Below, piece by piece: positions 15,988 to 24,478 of a DNA stretch of 64,000 nucleotides. This DNA comes from Nocardioides sp. NBC_00368 (GTDB taxonomy: Bacteria; Actinomycetota; Actinomycetes; Propionibacteriales; Nocardioidaceae). Positions within the stretch are counted from its first letter, which is position 1, and each line of letters begins with the position of its first letter. The notes beneath the pieces were generated by a model. It saw only the letters and a list, made by a program, of their open reading frames with translations, ran no database searches and was not told where the DNA came from. The stretch spans positions 1,428,501 through 1,492,500 of the forward strand of contig NZ_CP107970.1 in NCBI RefSeq assembly GCF_036090055.1, in the 5' to 3' direction. The position numbers and the translations under genes were made by a program.

Positions 15988-16053
15988 GTGCCCAGGCTAC
16001 GAGCGCGTGTCGAGCATCCCGGCGGTGGCCCCGCACCGGGATAGGGTCGTCCC

Positions 16054-17175
16054 ATGAGCGCACCAGCGGTCCGGGGCCGCCTGCAGTGGTCAGTGGTCGT
16101 GCCGATCCTCGCGCTGGTGGTGCTGGTGTTCGCCTGGCTGCGCCACGACCACTGGACGATCCTGGCCGTCGTGGCGGCGGTGCTGATCGGTGCGGTGCTG
16201 AGCGCGGTCCACCACGCCGAGGTCGTCGCGCACAGGGTCGGTGAGCCGTTCGGGTCGCTGATCCTGGCGATCGCGGTGACCGTGATCGAGGTCGGCCTGA
16301 TCGTGATGCTGATGACCAGCGGCGGCGACAACACCAGCACCTATGCGCGTGACACCGTCTTCGCGGCGGTGATGATCACCCTCAACGGCATCGTCGGGCT
16401 CTCGCTCATGGTGGGCGCCCTCAAGCACGGCCTGGTCAGCTTCAACGCCGCCGGCACCGGCTCGGCGGTCGCCACCGTGATCGCCCTCGCCGGGCTCACC
16501 CTGGTGCTGCCCAGGTTCACGACGTCCGCGCAGGGACCGCAGTACTCGCCCTCGCAGCTGGCGTTCGCCGCCATCGCCTCGCTGGCGCTCTACGTGGCGT
16601 TCCTCTTCACCCAGACCGTCCGCCACCGCGACTTCTTCCTGCCCGTCACCAGCGACGAGCACGGCCGGATGACCGGGTTGGTCGACCTCGACGAGGACGG
16701 CCACGCCGACCCGCCCTCAGCGGGCGAGGCGGCGCTCAGCCTGGCTCTGCTGCTGGTCTCGCTCGTCTCGGTCGTCGGCCTGGCGAAGGTCCTCTCCCCC
16801 ACGATCGAGAACACCGTGAAGACCCTCGGCTTCCCCTACGCCGTGGTCGGCGTGGTGATCGCCCTCCTCGTCCTGGCCCCGGAGTCGATCGCGGCGGTCC
16901 GCAACGCCTCCCGTGACCGGGTCCAGACCAGCCTCAACCTCGCCTACGGCTCCGCGATGGCCTCGATCGGTCTCACCATCCCCACCATCGCCGTCGCGAT
17001 GATCTGGCTCAGCGGCCCGCTCGTGCTCGGCCTCGAGCCGACCCAGATCGTGCTGCTGGTGATCACCGTCTTCGTCACCGGTCTGACCGTCGTCCAGGGC
17101 CGCGTCTACGCGCTGCAGGGGTTCGTCCACCTGGTCCTGATGGCGTCCTTCCTGTTCCTGTCGATCCAGCCCTAA
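16054..17175 (+). CDS. Calcium/proton (ChaA-type) antiporter
   Basis: 373 aa, about ten to eleven membrane helices. Two alpha-repeat motifs are visible, one in each half: an acidic residue in AIAVTVIEVGLIVML (about 75) and the second in LLVLAPESIAAVRNASRDR (about 275). These are the ion-binding repeats of the CaCA superfamily, ChaA branch. It should exchange Ca2+ (or Na+/K+) for H+ at the cytoplasmic membrane. A hydrophilic loop rich in Asp/His (about 205-225) lies between the halves. It has its own promoter region, shared divergently with ggt. Confidence 0.9.
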   Translation: MSAPAVRGRLQWSVVVPILALVVLVFAWLRHDHWTILAVVAAVLIGAVLSAVHHAEVVAHRVGEPFGSLILAIAVTVIEVGLIVMLMTSGGDNTSTYARDTVFAAVMITLNGIVGLSLMVGALKHGLVSFNAAGTGSAVATVIALAGLTLVLPRFTTSAQGPQYSPSQLAFAAIASLALYVAFLFTQTVRHRDFFLPVTSDEHGRMTGLVDLDEDGHADPPSAGEAALSLALLLVSLVSVVGLAKVLSPTIENTVKTLGFPYAVVGVVIALLVLAPESIAAVRNASRDRVQTSLNLAYGSAMASIGLTIPTIAVAMIWLSGPLVLGLEPTQIVLLVITVFVTGLTVVQGRVYALQGFVHLVLMASFLFLSIQP

Positions 17176-17235
17176 GAGATCGCCGACTAAGCCTTGTGCT
17201 CGTTTATGATTGATTAGGCCACATTTCGATCATCC

Positions 17236-17265
17236 TTGACAAGCGCACGTCCCACTCGGGACATT
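17236..17265 (+). promoter_or_regulatory. Possible promoter of the GH109 gene
   Basis: -35 TTGACA (17236-17241) and -10 GACATT (17260-17265) with an 18-bp spacer, about 60 bp upstream of the start. A GAGGGAG ribosome-binding site follows near 17309. Confidence 0.45.
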
Positions 17266-17324
17266 GGTCGGCAACCCCGCGGGCTGCCAGCTGTCCGCAG
17301 GTCGATCTGAGGGAGTGGTCTCGA

Positions 17325-18731
17325 ATGCTTGACATGTCCTACCCCAGCCGCCGCACCGTGCTCGGTGGCGCGATCGCCGCGACCGCCGTCGTAGCCGGCG
17401 GCGCTGTGCTCAGCCCCGCGAGCGCAGCGCCGGCCCGCAGACCAGGCCAGAAGTCGATGGTCGGCGTCCCCTTTGAAGCAGTCGACACCGTCCGGGTCGG
17501 CGTGATCGGTCTCGGCAACCGCGGCATGGGCATGCTCGGCGGCTGGGCCGCCGTACCGGGCTGCACCGTTGCCGCCGTCTGCGACATCCGCGCCCCGCGG
17601 GCCAAGACCGCTGCTGACCGGATAGCGGCAGCGGGCAAGCCGCGGCCGGCCGAGTACGGCGGCAGCTCGTCGTCGTACCAGGAGATGCTCAGCCGCGAGA
17701 ACCTGGACCTGGTCTACATCGCCACTCCGTGGGAGTTCCACTACGCACAGGGCAAGGCCGCGCTCCTGGCCGGCGCGCACGTCGGCGTGGAGCTGCCGAT
17801 CGCGACCGAGCTCGACGAGCTCTGGGACCTGGTCGACACCTCCGAGCGGACCCGCAGGCACCTCTGGCTGATGGAGAACTGCAGCTACGGCCGCAACGAG
17901 CTGGCGATGCTGAAGATGGCCCACGAGGGTGTCTTCGGCGACGTCACCAACGGCCACGGCGGCTACCTGCACGACCTGCGCGAACTGCTCTTCAGCGACA
18001 CCTACTACACCGACGCCTGGCGTCGGAAGTGGCACACCCGGAGCATCGCCAGCTTCTATCCGATGCACGGGCTGGCTCCGATCGCGGCGGCGATGGACAT
18101 CAACCGCGGCGACCGGATGCTCACCCTTCAGGCGACGGCCACCGCTCCGCGAGGGCTGGCCGACTACCGCGAGCGCCACGTGCCCCGCGACCACCCGTCC
18201 TGGCAGGAGGAGTACATCAACGGCGACCTGATCACCTGCATGATCAGTACCCAGCAGGGTCGGGTGATCCGTGCCGAGCACGACGTCTCCTCACCGCGTC
18301 CCTACAGCCGGATCAACAGCCTGGCCGGCAGCCGGGGCATCATGGAGGACTACGTGCCGGTGGGCGCCGCGGGCGCACGGGTCTACCTGGAGCCGGACCA
18401 CAGCGGGCATTCCTGGCGCGACTTCACCTCCTACCGCGACGAGTTCGACCACTGGCTGTGGAAGACCGTCGGCAGTCAGCCGAACCCCGGTGGCCACGGC
18501 GGCATGGACTACATCCTGCAGTGGCGGGTGATCCAGCAGATGCGCGCAGGGCTGGTGCCCGACATCGACGTCTACGACGGTGCCGTGTGGTGCTCGCCGG
18601 TGCCGCTGAGCGTCCAGTCGCTCGACAACGGCGGGCGCCCGGTCCGCGTACCGGACTTCACCCGCGGCAGGTGGGCCCACAAGCGTCCCGGCCTGGACTC
18701 CCGTCAGTCCGAGATGCCGCCGGTCGCCTGA
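17325..18731 (+). CDS. Tat-exported Gfo/Idh/MocA-fold enzyme, GH109 type
   Basis: 468 aa. A twin-arginine signal opens the protein (R9-R10 in PSRRTVLGGAIAATAVVAGG). An NAD-binding Rossmann domain follows (about 55-175; VRVGVIGLGNRGMGMLGGW, then IATPWEFHY), then the GH109-type C-terminal domain with HDLRELLF, YPMHG, MDINRGDRM, RPYSR, and the end GGHGGMDY...DVYDGAVW. GH109 enzymes hydrolyse alpha-N-acetylgalactosaminides by an NAD-dependent redox mechanism, with NAD folded in before Tat export. The sugar target is not provable; host or cell-wall glycans are options. No transporter or other glycosidase adjoins it. Confidence 0.88.
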   Translation: MLDMSYPSRRTVLGGAIAATAVVAGGAVLSPASAAPARRPGQKSMVGVPFEAVDTVRVGVIGLGNRGMGMLGGWAAVPGCTVAAVCDIRAPRAKTAADRIAAAGKPRPAEYGGSSSSYQEMLSRENLDLVYIATPWEFHYAQGKAALLAGAHVGVELPIATELDELWDLVDTSERTRRHLWLMENCSYGRNELAMLKMAHEGVFGDVTNGHGGYLHDLRELLFSDTYYTDAWRRKWHTRSIASFYPMHGLAPIAAAMDINRGDRMLTLQATATAPRGLADYRERHVPRDHPSWQEEYINGDLITCMISTQQGRVIRAEHDVSSPRPYSRINSLAGSRGIMEDYVPVGAAGARVYLEPDHSGHSWRDFTSYRDEFDHWLWKTVGSQPNPGGHGGMDYILQWRVIQQMRAGLVPDIDVYDGAVWCSPVPLSVQSLDNGGRPVRVPDFTRGRWAHKRPGLDSRQSEMPPVA

Positions 18732-18777
18732 GCTGCGAGCTTCGCCCCCGCCTCGCCAGGACTCAACAGCCGAGCGA

Positions 18778-21700
18778 TCACGAGGCCGGAACCTCCTCGA
18801 GGCCGACCTCCAGCTTCGGGAACGAGTGGCCCTCGGCGTCCTTGAGCACTGTGTACTGCACGTCGACGTGCGGCTCGATGGCGCTGTGCTTGTCGTTCGG
18901 CGCGCCGATGATGAGCTGGAACCCGAGACCCCGCCAGGCGCCGATCGCGCGGCCGGTGAACCGGGCGTCGGCCTTGATCAGCGCCTCGTCGAGGAAGACC
19001 GGGGCGTAGCGCGGACGCTCCGCGCCGGCGTCACCGAGCTGGTAGCGCAGCGCGGCACCCACGATGAACGCCACCAGCTCCTGCGACTCGCCGCCCGACT
19101 TCTCGCCGATGTGGTCGTAGAGGGCGACATGCTCACCGGTGTCGGCGGTGACCTTCTCGGCGCTGACGCGGACGTGGTTGCGTACGTCGATCAGGTCGGC
19201 GAAGTCCGGTGCGGTGCGACGCATGCGGTCGATCAGGCGAGCCATCCTGGTGTAGGCCTGCTCGCGGGTCTCGTTGGTCGAGGCCCTCCCGATGAGGTCA
19301 CGCACCGCGCGGAGCTCCTTGCGGAAGCGGCCGCGCACCGCCGACTGACCCTCCTGGGTGTCGATCCGGAGCCGGTGGGCGTCGTCGTTGAACGGCAGCT
19401 CGGCGAGGATCTGGTTGATCGGGTCGATCCGGTCGCGGATCTCCCGCACGGCCCTGGCCAGGGTCGAGTCGAGATTGGTCAGGTCGTTGCCCGACAGGTT
19501 GAGCAGCGAGTCGCGCCACTCGACCTCGAGCTCGTGCAGGCCGCTGGTCTGCAGCTCGTCGAGGAGACGGTCGAAGTCGGCGTAGGAGGCGTCGGGGTCG
19601 GTGTGCAGGTTGGGGTTGGGCCAGCGCTCGAGGAAGGCCTCGAAGGTCTGGCGGAGCTGCGCGCGCGCCGCGCCGATCGTCTCCTGCGCACCGGTGCGGT
19701 CGGCGTCGAGGCTCTCGCCCGCACGGGCGAAGACCGCGTCGAGCTCGGCGAGCGCGTCCTCTCGCCGGCCCGCCGACTCGCCGCCGGACGCCTTGAAGAG
19801 CTGCTCGAGATAGTCGGCCTGGGCCGGGGCGATCTCGGTGCCGGAGGCCGCCGCCTCCTCCAGGGCGTCCTTGGCCCGGTCGACCTGCTCGACCACGTCG
19901 CTCCAGCGCGCGTCGAGGTCCTTGAAGGCGCTCTTGGCGGCGCCGATGCCCTCACGCAACGAGTCGACCTTGGCCCGGGCCTCCTTCAGCCGCTTCTGGA
20001 GCGTGGCGATCTCCGGGTTGTCGGCGGTCACCTCCTCGATCACCGCAGCCCACCGGTCGCGCTCGGCGGTCGCTCCGGCGACGTCGATCTGGTCCCAGGT
20101 CAGCGCGGAGACCGCCTTGAAGGACGTACGCCGCAGGTCGAGCTCCTTGATGGCCCGCTCGGCCTCCGCGACCCCCGTCCTCGCCTTCTCGGCGTCCTGG
20201 CGGGCGCTCTCGAGGAGCTCGGTGAGCTCGGCGACGCGACGGGTGTTGGTGAAGCCGAGCACGTTGCCGGCCCCCTGCCCGCCATGGGCGCCGCGCGAAC
20301 CCTGGGAGACCTGCCCGGTCACGGTCAGCGCCATCCGGTGCTGGCCGAGCAGCGCAGGGGTCTGCACGCAGACGTAGCCGTGTCGATCGGCCAGTCGCTT
20401 CTTGAGCCAGCCGGTGAACACACCGCGGCGGTAGTCGAGGCGACCCGGAAGGGTGCCCTCGTCCAGGATCGTGGTGTCCTTCGTCCCGGTGGGCACCGCC
20501 TCGTAGCGGATCCGCGTGCGCTGCCGCACCGAGTCGATCGCCGCCCGGAACGCGCCGACATGGGCCGCGTCGACGAGCATGGTGGTCGCGAAACCGCCCA
20601 GCGCCAGGTTGAACGCCTCGCGCCAGGCCTCGTGCTCGGTGCGGACCTCGACCAGCTCGCCCACGAACGGCATCTCCGCCGGGCTCAGCCCGGCCGCCTC
20701 GGCCAGCACCGCACGGGCCGCGCGCAGCGGCTCGGGGATGTTGTTCTTGGTCTTCTCGGCATCGGCGAGCTCGGTCTCGAGCCGGCCGACCACCTTGATC
20801 GCCTCGGCCTCGGCGGCCCGTGCGGCGGCATAGTCGTTGAGCGCGGTGGTGCGGGCGTCGTCGTCGACCAGGGCCTGCTGCGCGGTCGACTGGAGCGCCT
20901 CGAACTCGGCCGGGGTCGTCGCCGCAGTGCCGAGGATCGTGAGCTCGGCCTCGAGCGCCTCGCGGGCGCGGCGTACGTTGTCGGCCCGGGTCTCCGCGGA
21001 CCTGATCTCGCGGGTGGCCTCCTCCAGACGGCGACCGCCGGAGGCGGCGACCGTCACCGCGAGGCCGTCACGCTCGGACTCGGCGGCGTCGATCAGCGCC
21101 TGCTTCTCGGCCACCGCCTTCTCCGCGGCGCTCCGGCGCGAGCTCAGGTCGGCCTCGAGCTCGCTGAGCAGGTCGACCCGCTTGCCCGCCCGCCACAGTC
21201 CGGCGGGGGTCGTCTCGTCGCCGAAGGCACCGATCCCGTCGATGATCTCCAGCCGGGAGGCGGCGTCCTCGATGGCGACGCGGAGCTCGCGGATCGGCAT
21301 CAGCGCACGCACCTGCTGCTGAGCGGTGACCATCCGCTCCCGGGTCGCGGAGAGCTCGTCGAAGTGGGCGACGACGCCGTCCGCGGTGGCGATGGTCTCG
21401 GGCTCTTCGAGCACCATCTTCTTGTAGAGGTCGTCGACCGTGGTGATCTGCTGGCCCGCCTGGATCCGGCCGAGCAGGTTGACCGCCTTCTCGCCATCGC
21501 CGGCCGCACCGATGCCGAGGGCCGAGTGGATCCGGGCGGTGAAGTCACGGTCGGTGTCGATCGGCGTCAGTCCTACCTCGGCGACCGCGGCGCGCGTGAA
21601 CCGGTGGGCGGCGACCGGCTCCAGGTCGCGTACGTCGAAGCCCGCCTCGGCCACGGCACGGAGCTTGGTCACGTCGTCGAGGTTCTTGGCGGAGGCGGGG

Positions 21701-22140
21701 ACATACCAGGCCCGGACCGCGGTGAAGCGGGCGCCGGTCTGGTCCGCCCAGGTCATCGCGATCGCCGACCAGGTGTCGCGGCCGTCGCCGCGCAGCACCC
21801 GGATCTTGGTGCCCTCGGCGGTCTTCGCCTCGTCGATCTTGCCGCGCGCGTAGGAGAGGATGTTGCGCTGGTCCTGGCCCCTGGGCCGCCCCACGACGCC
21901 GCCGTTGGAGGCGCCGTTGAAGGGCGTCGTGTGCGGCATGATCAGCGCGATGTAAGCGTCCATCAGCGTCGACTTGCCCGACCCGGAGCCTCCGGTCAGC
22001 AGCGTCGCGCTCGGCGAGAAGCGCACCCGGTGGGCGCCGTCGTAGCCGCCCCAGTTGACCAGCTGCAGCTCGCTCGCGACCCACTGCCGCCCGGTCGAGC
22101 GCTCCGGGATGAGGCCGAAGAGGCTGTCGATCATGTTCAC
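18778..22140 (-). CDS. jetC: Wadjet/Mks SMC-like ATPase JetC (MksB/MukB type)
   Basis: 1120 aa. Walker A GGSGSGKST is at 50-58, two long coiled-coil arms (about 300-480 and 660-850) flank a hinge-like centre (about 500-660), and the C-terminal head has the signature KSGGESQE (about 1014-1021) and Walker B FLDEA (about 1049-1053). It is the loop-extruding SMC subunit that with JetA (kleisin) and JetB (KITE) senses circular DNA in Wadjet systems. Its start overlaps the jetB stop by 4 bp. The TOPRIM nuclease JetD, normally next in line, is not present: the next gene, 46 bp on, is the convergent GH109. Confidence 0.92.
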   Translation of the reverse strand: MNMIDSLFGLIPERSTGRQWVASELQLVNWGGYDGAHRVRFSPSATLLTGGSGSGKSTLMDAYIALIMPHTTPFNGASNGGVVGRPRGQDQRNILSYARGKIDEAKTAEGTKIRVLRGDGRDTWSAIAMTWADQTGARFTAVRAWYVPASAKNLDDVTKLRAVAEAGFDVRDLEPVAAHRFTRAAVAEVGLTPIDTDRDFTARIHSALGIGAAGDGEKAVNLLGRIQAGQQITTVDDLYKKMVLEEPETIATADGVVAHFDELSATRERMVTAQQQVRALMPIRELRVAIEDAASRLEIIDGIGAFGDETTPAGLWRAGKRVDLLSELEADLSSRRSAAEKAVAEKQALIDAAESERDGLAVTVAASGGRRLEEATREIRSAETRADNVRRAREALEAELTILGTAATTPAEFEALQSTAQQALVDDDARTTALNDYAAARAAEAEAIKVVGRLETELADAEKTKNNIPEPLRAARAVLAEAAGLSPAEMPFVGELVEVRTEHEAWREAFNLALGGFATTMLVDAAHVGAFRAAIDSVRQRTRIRYEAVPTGTKDTTILDEGTLPGRLDYRRGVFTGWLKKRLADRHGYVCVQTPALLGQHRMALTVTGQVSQGSRGAHGGQGAGNVLGFTNTRRVAELTELLESARQDAEKARTGVAEAERAIKELDLRRTSFKAVSALTWDQIDVAGATAERDRWAAVIEEVTADNPEIATLQKRLKEARAKVDSLREGIGAAKSAFKDLDARWSDVVEQVDRAKDALEEAAASGTEIAPAQADYLEQLFKASGGESAGRREDALAELDAVFARAGESLDADRTGAQETIGAARAQLRQTFEAFLERWPNPNLHTDPDASYADFDRLLDELQTSGLHELEVEWRDSLLNLSGNDLTNLDSTLARAVREIRDRIDPINQILAELPFNDDAHRLRIDTQEGQSAVRGRFRKELRAVRDLIGRASTNETREQAYTRMARLIDRMRRTAPDFADLIDVRNHVRVSAEKVTADTGEHVALYDHIGEKSGGESQELVAFIVGAALRYQLGDAGAERPRYAPVFLDEALIKADARFTGRAIGAWRGLGFQLIIGAPNDKHSAIEPHVDVQYTVLKDAEGHSFPKLEVGLEEVPAS

Positions 22141-22862
22141 TGCTCGGTCTCCTCGTCCGCGCTCACGGCTCGCCCACCGGATTCATTCAGCCACTCCTTG
22201 AGCTCGGTGAGCTTCTCGACGCTCAGCACGATCTCGACCAGCGGCGTGATCCGGTAGCGGTCCTCCGACTCCTCCTCGAGGAGGCCCTCCCGGGCGAGCC
22301 GCTCGACGGCCCGGCGGATCTCGCGGCGCGGGGCGGCGTCGCCGCTGGCGACGTCGAAGTAGGTGAGCACGGTCTGCTCCAGCTCGTCGGCGTCCACCCG
22401 CGCCGAGCTCTGGCCCGCGCCGCGCTCGCGCTGGAAGACGGTGCGCAGATGGACCAGCACCAGCGTCTCGGCGCGGGAGTAGGCGTCGTCCTTGAGGAGC
22501 ACCGGGACGTCCAGCTCCTCCGAGCGCACCTGCCGCTTGTAAGCGATCCCGCGGTCGTGGTCGACCACGAGCCGGACGAACAGGTCGTGGAGCCGCGACT
22601 CGATCACCGCCTGGTGGTCGAGCAGGGTACGCCACTGCCGCGGGCTCCGCTCCGCGGTGATGAACCGGCGGCGCAGCAGCTGGACCAGCACCCGGCGCAC
22701 GTCGGCGTCCAGGACACCGCGGTCGCCGACGAAGAGCTCGGTCGGGTCGTCCTCCATCGAGACGGGCTCGATGAAGCCCTCCGGCTCGCTTCCGTACGCC
22801 ACATCCTGACTCTCAACCTCAACCTGAGGGTCAGCCTCGGTCGGTGTCACCGTCTCGCTCAA
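22137..22862 (-). CDS. jetB: Wadjet/Mks KITE subunit JetB (DUF4194)
   Basis: 241 aa with the DUF4194 text: LFVGDRGVLDADVRRVLVQL, then RRFITAERSPRQWRTLLDHQAVIESRLHDLFVRL, and a winged-helix C-terminal part (RRAVERLAREGLLEEES..YRITPLVEIVLS). Equivalent to MukE/MksE, it bridges the kleisin to the SMC heads. The first ~35 residues are acidic and disordered. Start and stop overlap jetA and jetC by 4 bp each, so stoichiometric translation is likely. Confidence 0.9.
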   Translation of the reverse strand: MSETVTPTEADPQVEVESQDVAYGSEPEGFIEPVSMEDDPTELFVGDRGVLDADVRRVLVQLLRRRFITAERSPRQWRTLLDHQAVIESRLHDLFVRLVVDHDRGIAYKRQVRSEELDVPVLLKDDAYSRAETLVLVHLRTVFQRERGAGQSSARVDADELEQTVLTYFDVASGDAAPRREIRRAVERLAREGLLEEESEDRYRITPLVEIVLSVEKLTELKEWLNESGGRAVSADEETEQ

Positions 22863-24379
22863 CGCCCGTCCCCTTCTGCGGCCCCGTCGCCGTCTTCAGT
22901 CCCGATCATCGTGCTGAGCCTCACCCCGCCGAACGCGAACCTGCGTCGGATCCCGTCGGCCCGGACCGCCTCGATGGTGGAGATCTCCCCCGTCTCGGCC
23001 ATCCCGCGACGGTGCGCGATCTCCAGCAGCCCGAGCAGGTCGACCGGTCGCCTGATCTCCTCCGGCGCGGCCGCGAACACCTCGGCCAGGTCGACCGGCC
23101 CGTCGGCTGCCGCCACATAGGCATCCAGGTGGGCCTCGATCGCCCGGTAGCCCGGCCCGCCCCAGGCCTTGGTGTCCTCGACCGCGCTCTCCACGTCGCC
23201 CCAGTCGGCCAGCGGCGCCGGCGGCTCGGGCGGACGCAGCTCGCTGACCGACTGCCGCAGGTGGCCCAGGTCGGCGAGGGGCAGCCGGCGCAGCGGCTCG
23301 ATGGCCTCGGCCGGCCGCGAGGTCGGCATCCACGCCTGGAAGCCGACCATCACATCGCGCAGCAGGTCGTCGACCTGCCGGTCGCGGGCCGGGTCGTGCG
23401 TACGCACCTGGGTGGTGATCACGTGGGACGCGGTCTGCTGGGCGGCCAGCACCTCGGCGACACCGGTCTCGATCCGGCGCCCGACCGCGGCGAGCTCGGC
23501 CCGCTCGGGCGGGCCCATCGCCTTCGTGAACCGGTGCCGCAGGACAGTACGAAGGTTGGTGGCCAGGTCCTCGAGACGGCGCGGGTCGCCGATCATCCGC
23601 AGCGCACCGGCGAACGCCTTGCCCTCCGGCGTCGAGGCCATCACGTCCTTGCCGCGCTGCAGGTATTCACGCAGCACCTCGCCGGCCGGGCGGACGTCCT
23701 GGCGCAGGTCGGTCACCACGTCACGCTGCATCGCCCGGATCGACTCGACCACGCGGGCGAAGTCGGCCGGGAGCTCGCGGGTCAGGTGGAGGATGTTCTC
23801 GGCCTGCTCCAGCAAGGTGTCGTCGTCGACGGTGTCGACCACTCCGGTGCGGTCCAGACGGGCGATCTCGGCGCGACGCTCGGCGATCTCCTCGGTCAGC
23901 CGGGCCACCCGGGTGAGCACGTCGGGGTCAGCGTCCTGGGCGAGCCGCTCGACCGCCTCCAGCAGCGTCCGGACCCGCGACTCGGAGACCCGCGCCCGCG
24001 ACCCGCTCGCTCGGCCGGCGATCTCCAGCGCCCCGACGGCGTGGGCCGAGAGCCGGTAGACCTCGTCCTCGCCCTCGATCTGGCGCAGCAGCCACCCGGC
24101 ACGCACCCACTGGCGGCACAGGTCGCGCGCGGTGCCGACCGGAAGCATCGCCTCGCCGCCCTCGCCCTCGGCGTGGCCGGTGGCCCGCAGCCGGTCCAGC
24201 ATGTCGCCGATCTCGGCGTGCGCGTCCACCACCGGGACCGCGGCCCGCTCGGAGGTGAAGGTCACCGAGAGCACCGCCACCACGAACGGGGCGAACCGGC
24301 CGTGCAGGAGGTCGAGCATCGGGTTCCTGAAGGCGGCCAGAGCCCCGGCGTACGCCGCCTCGACGCGAGTGTCACTCAT
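22859..24379 (-). CDS. jetA: Wadjet/Mks kleisin subunit JetA (DUF3375)
   Basis: About 506 aa from the ATG at 24379 (MSDTRVEAAYAGALAAFRNP); a longer reading to 24418 exists but lacks the family start. It contains the DUF3375 text: LLHGRFAPFVVAVLSVTFTSERAAVPVVDAHAEI, a CRQWVRAGWLLRQ winged helix near 100, helical middle parts, and a C-terminal winged helix (RPVDLLGLLEIAHRRGMAETGEI). Equivalent to MukF/MksF, it closes the SMC ring. It is the first gene of the operon and is divergent from the L,D-transpeptidase gene about 100 bp away. Confidence 0.9.
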   Translation of the reverse strand: MSDTRVEAAYAGALAAFRNPMLDLLHGRFAPFVVAVLSVTFTSERAAVPVVDAHAEIGDMLDRLRATGHAEGEGGEAMLPVGTARDLCRQWVRAGWLLRQIEGEDEVYRLSAHAVGALEIAGRASGSRARVSESRVRTLLEAVERLAQDADPDVLTRVARLTEEIAERRAEIARLDRTGVVDTVDDDTLLEQAENILHLTRELPADFARVVESIRAMQRDVVTDLRQDVRPAGEVLREYLQRGKDVMASTPEGKAFAGALRMIGDPRRLEDLATNLRTVLRHRFTKAMGPPERAELAAVGRRIETGVAEVLAAQQTASHVITTQVRTHDPARDRQVDDLLRDVMVGFQAWMPTSRPAEAIEPLRRLPLADLGHLRQSVSELRPPEPPAPLADWGDVESAVEDTKAWGGPGYRAIEAHLDAYVAAADGPVDLAEVFAAAPEEIRRPVDLLGLLEIAHRRGMAETGEISTIEAVRADGIRRRFAFGGVRLSTMIGTEDGDGAAEGDGR

Positions 24380-24478
24380 CGGCAGATACCGTACGCGGCA
24401 CCACCGACAAGGCCACAACCTTCGTCACACGCGCCGACATGCCGGGAATTCGGTTGCCGCCTACCGCATAGTTATCCC

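Noticed and set aside
13990..16044. A 684-codon plus-strand frame opposite the gamma-glutamyltransferase gene
   Set aside because: Low-complexity antisense translation; the minus-strand gene has full family motifs.
18826..22257. A 1143-codon open frame on the plus strand across the Jet operon
   Set aside because: It is exactly antisense to jetC and jetB, is made of Gly/Arg/Leu/Val runs typical of shadow frames in high-GC DNA, and has no domain or start signal.
22844..24478. Plus-strand extension that would lengthen the L,D-transpeptidase by over 500 residues
   Set aside because: The extension is antisense to jetA; the lipoprotein signal with lipobox begins at 24479.
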